Below, piece by piece: positions 49,694 through 57,700 of a stretch of 64,000 nucleotides of DNA. How positions within the stretch are numbered: the stretch's first letter is position 1; each line of letters begins with the position of its first letter. The notes beneath the pieces are model-generated. The model had not been told where the DNA came from, searched no databases, and was given only the letters and a program-made list of their open reading frames with translations. A program made the translations under genes and the position numbers. Source of the DNA: Pseudomonadota bacterium (GTDB lineage Bacteria > Pseudomonadota > Gammaproteobacteria > Burkholderiales > Chitinibacteraceae); NCBI GenBank assembly GCA_026399755.1, contig JAPLQI010000052.1, positions 1 through 64,000 of the forward strand. The letters run 5' to 3'.

Positions 49694-51644
49694 GACATTT
49701 AAAATTCAAAATTTTGGTATTTACCAAGGCGAACATATTGTTAATTTAAAAGTAGAAGACAATAAACCAGTCGTCTTGATTGGCGCTTTGAATGGTGGTG
49801 GGAAAACTACATTTTTAGATGCTCTGCAACTAGCCCTATATGGCAAACATGCTCGCTGCTCTAATCGAGCAGGGATGGTTTATGGGCATTACCTTGCAAG
49901 CTGCAAAAATAGATTTGCAGCCGAAGATGCTGAAGTAAAGTTAGAACTCACCTTCACGCACCAAAGTGACAATGCCAGCCGCTTATTTAATATAAAGCGC
50001 ACTTGGTCAGTCAAAGAAACACGCGAGTCCAAAGATAAAGTACAAGTACATTGCGATGGAGAGCATGACGAACACTTGAGCCAATACTGGGATGAATTTG
50101 TTAACGAATTTATTCCACTTAGCCTATCTGATTTGTTTTTCTTTGATGGTGAGAAAATCGAAAACCTTGCTCATCCACAACGCTCATCTGAGCTCGTAAA
50201 AACAGGTATCGAGAATTTACTTGGTCTTGATTTACTCAGCCAGTTACAACTGGATCTTAGCCAGCTCGAGAAAAAACGTCGCAGCGGCAACGTTGATCAA
50301 AGCGTCATGATCAAAGTATCTGCTTGTGAAGACGAGTTGGGGCAACAAAATATAGTAATCGCTGACCTAAAAAAAGAAATGGCCGAATTAGAGCAACTCG
50401 CAAGCGATACAAATATAACCATTAACCAAACAAGGCAAATCGTCCGTAATGCGGGCGCCCATCTAATCGAGAAACGTGATGAATTAAAGTTTGACCTTGG
50501 CGCCATTGAAACAAAACTAAAGCTTAATAAAATAGAGCAAATTAAATTGGCAGCTGGTGCTGGCCCACTTGGCTTAGTGACTGAGCTGATTGAACAAACA
50601 AAAATACAAATTGTTCTGGAAACCGAAGCTAAACAAGCAAAGGTCTTAGATACAGCAATATCAGAATATGAACAGCATATTCTCATTAGCCTAGCAAATG
50701 CGGGTACGCCTGCTAATACAGTTGAAAAAGTAACCGCAACAATGGAACAACTAGCAGCAGAACGAAGAAAACTAGCTAATATTCCCTGCTATTTAAATAC
50801 AGAACTGAGTATTTTTAATGGTCTGGACGAGCGCATTGAAACAGAAACAAAACAGCTGCAGCAGCTTAAAAAAATAGAAGCTCACACGCTAGAGCAACAC
50901 GCACTTTTACAAAAACAACTTGCTACCATTCCAAATTATGAAACGGTGCAACACCTATTAGCTGAGCTTGCTGAATGTGAAGCCACATATAAAAACACCC
51001 ATGTTAGGTTAAAACAAAAAAACCAGCTCTTGGAACAAGCACAAACAAAAAACAATGCCCTATCTCAACGCTATACCAATTTACTTGCTCAGCAGAATAA
51101 AGATACTTTCGAACAGAAACGCTCGATCCAGATTAGTGAACATATCAAGCAACTAAAAGGAACAATGCAGGGTTTTGCCCAGCAACTGATATCAGAAAAT
51201 ATTGAGCGCCTAGAGTTATTGGTAAAACAGAAGTTCGAAACACTAAGCCGTAAAGATCAATTAATCAGTGAGCTGCGTATCTCACCAACAGATTTCGCCA
51301 TCACCTTATATGACTCAAACAATCAAGCCCTTGAGCCGAATAAGCTCTCTGCAGGTGAGCGCCAACTATTAGCAATTGCTATTTTATGGGGACTAGCCGA
51401 AGCATCAGGTAAAGAGCTGCCGACCGTCATTGATACACCGCTCGGGCGATTAGATGGCATGCATCGAAGTAATCTGGTCAATAACTACTTCCCCAAAGCT
51501 GCACAACAAGTCATCTTGCTATCTACCGATGAAGAGATTGTTGGCGACTACTACCAGCAGCTTAAACCTGCAATTAGCCGTGAATACCATATCAGCTATA
51601 ATGAAGCGATTAAATCTTCAAGCTTTACCCAAGGATATTTCTAA
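49683..51644 (+). CDS. dndD: DNA phosphorothioation ATPase DndD
   Basis: A 653-residue SMC/Rad50-like ATPase. Walker A is LIGALNGGGKTTFLDALQL (residues 32-50), followed by FFFDGEKIENLA. A long coiled-coil region rich in Glu, Gln and Leu spans about 190-510. The C-terminal ABC signature LSAGERQLLAIAILWGLAEA and Walker B PTVIDTPLGRLDGMHRSNL complete the site. DndD probably opens or positions DNA for sulfur insertion by DndC. Starts within the end of dndC. Confidence 0.96.
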   Translation: MIFETFKIQNFGIYQGEHIVNLKVEDNKPVVLIGALNGGGKTTFLDALQLALYGKHARCSNRAGMVYGHYLASCKNRFAAEDAEVKLELTFTHQSDNASRLFNIKRTWSVKETRESKDKVQVHCDGEHDEHLSQYWDEFVNEFIPLSLSDLFFFDGEKIENLAHPQRSSELVKTGIENLLGLDLLSQLQLDLSQLEKKRRSGNVDQSVMIKVSACEDELGQQNIVIADLKKEMAELEQLASDTNITINQTRQIVRNAGAHLIEKRDELKFDLGAIETKLKLNKIEQIKLAAGAGPLGLVTELIEQTKIQIVLETEAKQAKVLDTAISEYEQHILISLANAGTPANTVEKVTATMEQLAAERRKLANIPCYLNTELSIFNGLDERIETETKQLQQLKKIEAHTLEQHALLQKQLATIPNYETVQHLLAELAECEATYKNTHVRLKQKNQLLEQAQTKNNALSQRYTNLLAQQNKDTFEQKRSIQISEHIKQLKGTMQGFAQQLISENIERLELLVKQKFETLSRKDQLISELRISPTDFAITLYDSNNQALEPNKLSAGERQLLAIAILWGLAEASGKELPTVIDTPLGRLDGMHRSNLVNNYFPKAAQQVILLSTDEEIVGDYYQQLKPAISREYHISYNEAIKSSSFTQGYF

Positions 51645-51646
51645 TT

Positions 51647-52009
51647 ATGCAAAGCATCGACATCATTCGCTTATCTGAAAAACAGAAACAGCAATTAATC
51701 ACCTTAAAGCGTAAAACGGGTATTGAAAATTGGAATGTGCTTTGCCGTTGGGCTTTATGCATGTCTTTAGCAGATCCAACAGAACCGCCGAAGGAAGATA
51801 TTCCTTCGGATAGTAATGTTGAGATGGCATGGAAGGTATTTGCAGGTGATCAATCCGAAATAATTAAAGCTCTATTACTGGAGGCATTTCATCAGAGGAA
51901 AAATAATAAAAACGTCAATACCAATGATCTAACTGCCTTTTTAAAACAGCACATTAATCGCGGAATTCATTTCCTACATAAGACTACCGATCTTCCCTCT
52001 AATTGCTAG
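51647..52009 (+). CDS. dndE: DNA phosphorothioation protein DndE
   Basis: A 120-residue small basic protein, IIRLSEKQKQQLITLKRKTG and NWNVLCRWALCMSLADPTEP, matching DndE, the nicked-DNA-binding subunit of the modification complex. It follows dndD by 2 nt. Its last 36 nt overlap the 3' end of the convergent AIPR gene, so the C-terminus FLHKTTDLPSNC is read on both strands. Confidence 0.93.
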   Translation: MQSIDIIRLSEKQKQQLITLKRKTGIENWNVLCRWALCMSLADPTEPPKEDIPSDSNVEMAWKVFAGDQSEIIKALLLEAFHQRKNNKNVNTNDLTAFLKQHINRGIHFLHKTTDLPSNC

Positions 52010-53188
52010 GTTAGTAAATATAGTCATATAGCAAATTTGATATGCCGTAGCTTTCCTACCAACTTCACCTGGCTTGTTTTTAAGATCTGTGTGCATTGTA
52101 GTTATGCTTTTTGCCATAGATTCAATCACTTCAGGTAGCAGTTCTTTGGGGTCAACTAACCATTTTAATTCGCCATCATCCCATGCCGTTTTAGATATAT
52201 TTGCCCTGAATGCAGAGAGCATGGGGTATAGCCATCCTTGGGGTATTAAACCACCAATTTCACCATCTGCAAAAAATGCATTTCTTTTATGCTCACCAGA
52301 ACCAACGCGATTATTGCTTGCTGTGTTTTTTATTTTATAGTAGCTAGCATAAGGGGCACATTGCTTTTGCAATTCATCGGAGAGTTCAAGTATTTGGTGC
52401 ACTTTCGGAATTAATTTTGCGTAGTCAGAGGTGGTTTTTTTTATGTCCTCAATATATCGGTCAAGAACTTTCTTTTTACTACCAAATATATCATTTGGAT
52501 TTTTATCTTGATTAGGATATGTTGAAAGATCGAGCAAACTCATTAAATGCAAAACTTCTAGTATATCTACCGCACCATCGTCGCCTTCAGCGTATGCAAT
52601 TTCATCAGCTCCCTTCTTGCTCTCCATTGACTTCTTAATGCCATCAAAATTATTTTGTAAATTTTCTAAACTAGCGCTTGTTACCTGCAGGTTTTTATTT
52701 AATCCTTCTGCTAAGCTTACAATCTGCTCTGAGTCAATATTTTGGTATAAATGAAGTCTTACAAAAGCACCTCCCAAATAGCTACCATGCTCAATAACCT
52801 GCTTTATAGCTTGAAAGGTATGCCCCCCATTTACGATGCCATGTTCTTCTTTATTTGTAAGGCTAATTGTAACCTCATGCCGATCTCCCGATATTCTTGT
52901 AGACTCAGCATCATTTATAAGCAGGTAAATACCCAAATTCTTTAGGGCAAATTGATCCGGCTCCTCTTCAAGAGTTTTAACTATTGACCTCGCAACTTGC
53001 CCAGAAAGCTTCTCCTTCGTAGTAAATTTTGGATTTCGAGGATTAACTTGACCCCATTCACTTAGATTAGAGGGTAAATCTTCAACTTTTACAAACATGG
53101 TACCAAGCTTTGGTTTATTGCCATTTTGCAATGGTATTTGCAACACCCTGTAATCGTCACATATTATTTTGAATATCAGTTCTGTCAT
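51974..53188 (-). CDS. AIPR-family (abortive infection) protein
   Basis: A 404-residue protein of the AIPR family, named after abortive-infection phage-resistance proteins. Signatures are KNLGIYLLINDA, the core GIVNGGHTFQAIKQVI (about 117-132), RLHLYQNIDSEQIVSLAEGL and the LNKNLQVTSASLENLQNNFD segment where AIPR proteins carry their Gln/Asn-rich helix. The NGGHT core is reminiscent of the DGQHR of DndB. It converges on dndE with a 36-nt overlap and belongs to the AT-rich island. Direct role in Dnd restriction or an independent phage defence cannot be distinguished. Confidence 0.85.
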   Translation of the reverse strand: MTELIFKIICDDYRVLQIPLQNGNKPKLGTMFVKVEDLPSNLSEWGQVNPRNPKFTTKEKLSGQVARSIVKTLEEEPDQFALKNLGIYLLINDAESTRISGDRHEVTISLTNKEEHGIVNGGHTFQAIKQVIEHGSYLGGAFVRLHLYQNIDSEQIVSLAEGLNKNLQVTSASLENLQNNFDGIKKSMESKKGADEIAYAEGDDGAVDILEVLHLMSLLDLSTYPNQDKNPNDIFGSKKKVLDRYIEDIKKTTSDYAKLIPKVHQILELSDELQKQCAPYASYYKIKNTASNNRVGSGEHKRNAFFADGEIGGLIPQGWLYPMLSAFRANISKTAWDDGELKWLVDPKELLPEVIESMAKSITTMHTDLKNKPGEVGRKATAYQICYMTIFTNLAIRGKIGSLM

Positions 53189-53265
53189 ATATACCTATGA
53201 TTCGTGCCATCTAAAGATGCATTGTTAATATATAGAAAATGATACAAATATTTTGAGTTAAAGAA

Positions 53266-53289
53266 TAGGTGGGAAATTTCACCCACCTA
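53266..53289 (-). terminator. Hairpin after the small membrane protein gene
   Basis: TAGGTGGG / CCCACCTA, perfect 8-bp stem with an 8-nt loop. On the minus strand it is followed by TTCTTTAAC. It lies 12 nt after the stop of 53301-53570 and upstream of the AIPR gene, so the two may be separate transcripts. Confidence 0.55.
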
Positions 53290-53300
53290 CTCTTTAACAA

Positions 53301-53570
53301 TTACTTTTTAAAATTGCCTTTATCATTATGGGCTTCAATAAAACCAAGGCCCTTTGCAGATAAATTAAATTTATAGTCTGTCGTTTTTTGTTGATTTAAA
53401 CTAATATTACGATTTTGAGTTGCTTTAAAATTATTAATTTCATCAATTCGAAAGCTCATATCCACCGTAACCCCAACAGAGACAACGACAGTTAATAATG
53501 AAGCCATCAACATATACTTAATAACTTTACTAAAACTTAAACTACTACGATTACTTTGATTCAAGAACAT
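53301..53570 (-). CDS. Small single-helix membrane protein in the Dnd island
   Basis: An 89-residue protein: polar N-terminus MFLNQSNRSSLSFSKVIKY, one hydrophobic helix (MLMASLLTVVVSVGVTV), then a polar, Asn/Lys-rich tail. Strong Shine-Dalgarno AGGAG 8 nt before the ATG and a hairpin after the stop support expression. No family recognised. It stands between the AIPR gene and the Mrr-like gene, with the flanking gap holding two hairpins. Confidence 0.6.
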   Translation of the reverse strand: MFLNQSNRSSLSFSKVIKYMLMASLLTVVVSVGVTVDMSFRIDEINNFKATQNRNISLNQQKTTDYKFNLSAKGLGFIEAHNDKGNFKK

Positions 53571-53679
53571 TATGTTCTCCTATTGTAACCGTGAACTTAT
53601 GTAGATTTTAGTTAACATAAATTGACGGGATTTAAGTAGAACCCCTAGGCCTTTTGCAAAGAGTAGGAGTTTCTAGTGT

Positions 53680-53726
53680 CTAAAGCTAACATCAGCTTTA
53701 GTTTCTAATCGGCTCGATTAGAAAAC
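53680..53726. repeat. Two adjacent hairpins in the gap before the Mrr-like gene
   Basis: CTAAAGCT (53680-53687) / AGCTTTAG (53694-53701), then GTTTCTAATC (53701-53710) / GATTAGAAAAC (from 53716, one bulge). They lie in the 370-nt AT-rich gap 53571-53940, which otherwise contains only the presumed promoter of the small membrane protein gene. Confidence 0.55.
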
Positions 53727-53940
53727 TTAAATATTAGGAGCGCACTATACTTTAATTTAACATGACCAATACTTTCCATGCTAAATTAAATCCGCATACT
53801 TGTCATTAAATCTATCTAAATAATGATGAAAAACTAAATTTCAACAACAACAGACCAAACATGGGCCTTATTTAAGTAAAACATCTACGACTCTCTTAAA
53901 ATTTAGTATTTTCATAAATAAATATAATCCAAACCATTCG

Positions 53941-54768
53941 CTATCGCCCATCATTAAAAGAATCAGTATCAATAGAATATGTTTCATATATCTGAGAAAC
54001 ATTTACCCCAATATGGTTATTGATTAATAATTCACTCAATTTTTCAGAGTCAATAAGAACAACTTTCATTGATTGTGCAAGTTTAGCTTCCTCTAGAGCT
54101 ATTGCAGTAAATGATGATGATGTTATAAATACTCCTTTACTTGCCCCTTTAGTATTCATAGCACCAATAAATTTCTGAATTTCACTTGGTGTAACAGGCG
54201 AATCTTTTTTATAACGTTTTGCTTGTATGTACACTTTATCGAGACCAAGCTGGTCAAGATATATCACACCATCGATCCCCCTATCATTTGGTCCACCGGT
54301 ATGGAATCCAGACTTGTTGCTATCCCAACCATAACCCATTTTTTGTAATAATTTTATCACTAATTTTTCAAAAAAACCAAAATCAGAATTATAAATAAAA
54401 TCCATCATTTGGTTTTTAACTTGCATTAAATGCTCCCTATGGCAGGAGTCAATGACTTCTTCAGGCAGACTATCGTTTTTTTCCAACTCTGGATTAGCAG
54501 TTGGTTTCGACTTTCCATCCCAAATAAAATACTTTGCAGCCTTACCTTTTTCTCCATCCGAGTAAAAATGCTTAGTTGGGCTAGCTGATGGAAAATCAAT
54601 TCCAATACAATGCTGCCGAAGTTTACTTCTCACGATCGATTGAGGATCTGCAGCCCCAAACTGGTATAGATTATTTTTTATAATCTCATTATATATACTG
54701 ACAAATCCCAAACCAGCAGGATGCAGCCCTAGTATTTTTTTTATTGCCTCAATTATGGTCAATTTCAA
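53941..54768 (-). CDS. Mrr-type restriction endonuclease coupled to dptH
   Basis: A 275-residue protein. The N-terminal winged helix (about 3-85, TIIEAIKKILGLHPAGLG, then FYSDGEKGKAAKYFIWDG) resembles the HARE-HTH of restriction-linked proteins. The C-terminal Mrr catalytic domain has FFEKLVIKLLQKMGYG, then Asp166 in DRGIDGVIY and the QxK motif in VYIQAKRY (Gln182, Lys184), the PD-(D/E)xK site. GASKGVFITSSSFTAIALE is typical of Mrr. The frame opens with TTG at 54768; a second TTG at 54762 has better spacing from GGGAG. It overlaps the end of dptH by about 20 nt, so it is coupled to the restriction operon. Confidence 0.85.
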   Translation of the reverse strand: MKLTIIEAIKKILGLHPAGLGFVSIYNEIIKNNLYQFGAADPQSIVRSKLRQHCIGIDFPSASPTKHFYSDGEKGKAAKYFIWDGKSKPTANPELEKNDSLPEEVIDSCHREHLMQVKNQMMDFIYNSDFGFFEKLVIKLLQKMGYGWDSNKSGFHTGGPNDRGIDGVIYLDQLGLDKVYIQAKRYKKDSPVTPSEIQKFIGAMNTKGASKGVFITSSSFTAIALEEAKLAQSMKVVLIDSEKLSELLINNHIGVNVSQIYETYSIDTDSFNDGR

Positions 54769-57700
54769 GCTCCCAAAATGCTTTATCTCTAATCTTCGTT
54801 ATCTTTTTATCGCCATCAATATAAAGACTGAAATGTTTTTCCAATTTACGAATGGTTTCCATTAGACTTTCTTGTTCGCCTTTATCATCGATATTAAAAA
54901 TAGCTTTAATATCAGCATTGCGAATCTCTGCAACACGGTGAATAACCCAAGTCAGCACATAGGATGCATAATTGTTTTCACCGGTTTTGAAATGGGTAAT
55001 ATCTTGAGTCGATAAAATAACCCCAACACCATACTCGCGACCTTCTTTAAGAATTTTGCGTAAAGCAGCAAAATCTTCCTTCATAAAATTATCTGCTTCA
55101 TCAACCAGAATGAGTTTAGTGATTTGGCGATAATCACCATTAACAATAGGCTTGCCGCGTTTTTGCATTTGTGAATAAAACAAGTCTAGAGTCAGCGCAA
55201 CGACTAAGTTTTGAATTTGCGATGAATAACCCGCAAGCTCAATGACTCTAACCCCATCAAGTAAATCATACAGAGAGCAAACAGAATCAGGATCAGATTC
55301 AAAGATTTCATATGTCGCCAAACTATCAAGGGCAGCATAAAGTGAATCTTGTTCGACTTTTTCCTGCTCCAGGAATAGATCCCATAAATTTGCAATAGTT
55401 GGTGCTGCACGATTCCAAGTTGATGAATCAGACTTGCTGATGCCCGCCAGCTCATAGGCATCCAGTATTAATTTACGTAGCCGTAGTTGCTGCTTTTGCC
55501 CCAATCCAAAAGCCTTAGCCATCGTTTCAGCAAATCCAGTTGCGGTATGCACAGGCAGCATTGGCATATCACCATATAGGCTCAATGGATTGTATGGCAG
55601 CCGGTGTAATTTATAACGCTTTGTTGTATTGGCATTACTAAAATCATTATCTATATAGTCAGATTTGTAATCAAAAATAAGCAAACCAATCTCACCAGAA
55701 TCAACATTTTTATGTTGATTCCGCATTAACTGAGTTACCAATGACTTAGTAAACTGAGTTTTACCAGTTCCCATCGTGCCAATAATGCCGGTATTGGTAT
55801 TCATAAACTTACTGGTATTTGTAGGTTCCCAAATCAAAGATTTTTGTGAATACGCATCATGACCAAACAGAACTTGTAATGGCTGATGCTGAGTAGCTAT
55901 TACCTCAACAGCTGGAATTGTTACTGACTTAGCTTCAACAAATAAGTCTTCAGCATGCTCAGCAATAGATTCTAGTGCCTCACTGCCATTAGCTAATGCG
56001 GCAGTGAGCAAGTACTTTTCAGGTATATGAAATAGACTTTCACTCTTTGCATTTTCTAACATGCTATGCAGCGGGGTACGAATTAAGTGTCCAAGAAAAC
56101 CAGCAGGAATTTCAACTTTTAAAATACGTTCATCTTCAGTAAATTGAGCATCAAAGAATGTTGCATCCTCCACGTTAACGAACAAAAAACCTTCTGGGTA
56201 ATCAAGCAACTCACCGAGGCTATACTCGCCCTTCATCCACCACTCACGGTTTTCAGTTAATTCATCGAAATAATTATCTTCATACAGGTCATATAATTTG
56301 TATTTATCAACCTGCATCAGCACCTGCCTTGCAAATAAACCACGATAAAGGCCACCAGCAAAATCAGCCTTACCAAGCAGATTTTCTGAGAGATAGCGCT
56401 TTAATTCTTTGGCTTGTTCAAGGCCTTTAGCGTGCATTTGCCGCTTGCCAGTTTTTACTTCTACAGGTAATAAATACACCTTATCGCCTTTAAACCCTGC
56501 AAAAAGCACATCATCAGAAATCGCACCTTTTTTAAAGCCTTGTTCGCTGCGTGAGAAATCAGATTCACTAATCTTCAAACCAACATTAGGTGCAACTCGG
56601 ATGATTTCTGCCATTGATAATGGCACCCAAGTAATATCTGAATGAGCCAATAGGCTATTAATATATTTATACGCACCAATAATCCCCCGCTTAGCTTTAC
56701 GCTCGTTGGCATTATCGGTAATCATCTTGAGTAGCCACTCACCATTAAAGGCATTGAACTCTTCGATATGCCCACCAAGTTCATCACGCTCTAATACCTT
56801 ACGATACAAATCAGTGTGCTTGGTTACCGTGATCGCATCATAATTAGTTGAATTGGTATAGTTATCTGAGTAATGAATCAATACAACATCTTTAGAGGAT
56901 TCAAAAAAATCGAGTGTGACTTTCGGGTCAATAATGCAAGTCCAGATCGAGCTATCATAAGAGCGCTCAAGCAATTTTTTGAAATCATCGCTCACCACTA
57001 GAGCAGTAGACTTTGCATTGCCATGCTTCTCATTAGATTGGAGTGCTGGTTTAAGCAGCCGGTTATAGTCTAAAGCTAATTGTAAATGCGGATATTTTTC
57101 GACATCAATTCCCTTTAAACCAAAAGTAGTGAAATAACTACCTTGGTCATTCGCGGCCGCTTCGCCAGCGATCAGACCATTGCATACAACACCACTGAGC
57201 TCCGTAATTGGATCAACATCCCGCCGTTCAATACGCTGATTATTTCTAAAAAAGGTAAGGTGAGCATAATTCTGTGCAGAAACCGAACTATTTTCATACT
57301 TGCTATAAGTTAGACGAGAGCGTAATAAATCAACAATAAGGTCCGCATACTCCCGCGCTTTACCCTTATCCAATTCATAACGTAGCTTGATTTCATCATG
57401 CTTGGCAAGCTCAGAAAAACGGTCGAATTCGTTGTATTCCAGCTTGTCGTCATAAATACAAACATGGATATATGGAGCTTTATCTTTGCTCTGCTTAACT
57501 AAATCAACCAAGCCCTTAAATAGATCTAAATTATCACGATTATTAACCGAATTAATAAGCAGCTTTGCCTTGGGAGCACTACAAAAAAGCACGCTAAAGG
57601 CAGTTTGAAACTCACCAATTTTTTCTGCAACGAGTTTCCGGACATAACTAAAACATGAGTGTTGCTGAGGGATTAGTTGCAACCAAAAACAATTATCACG

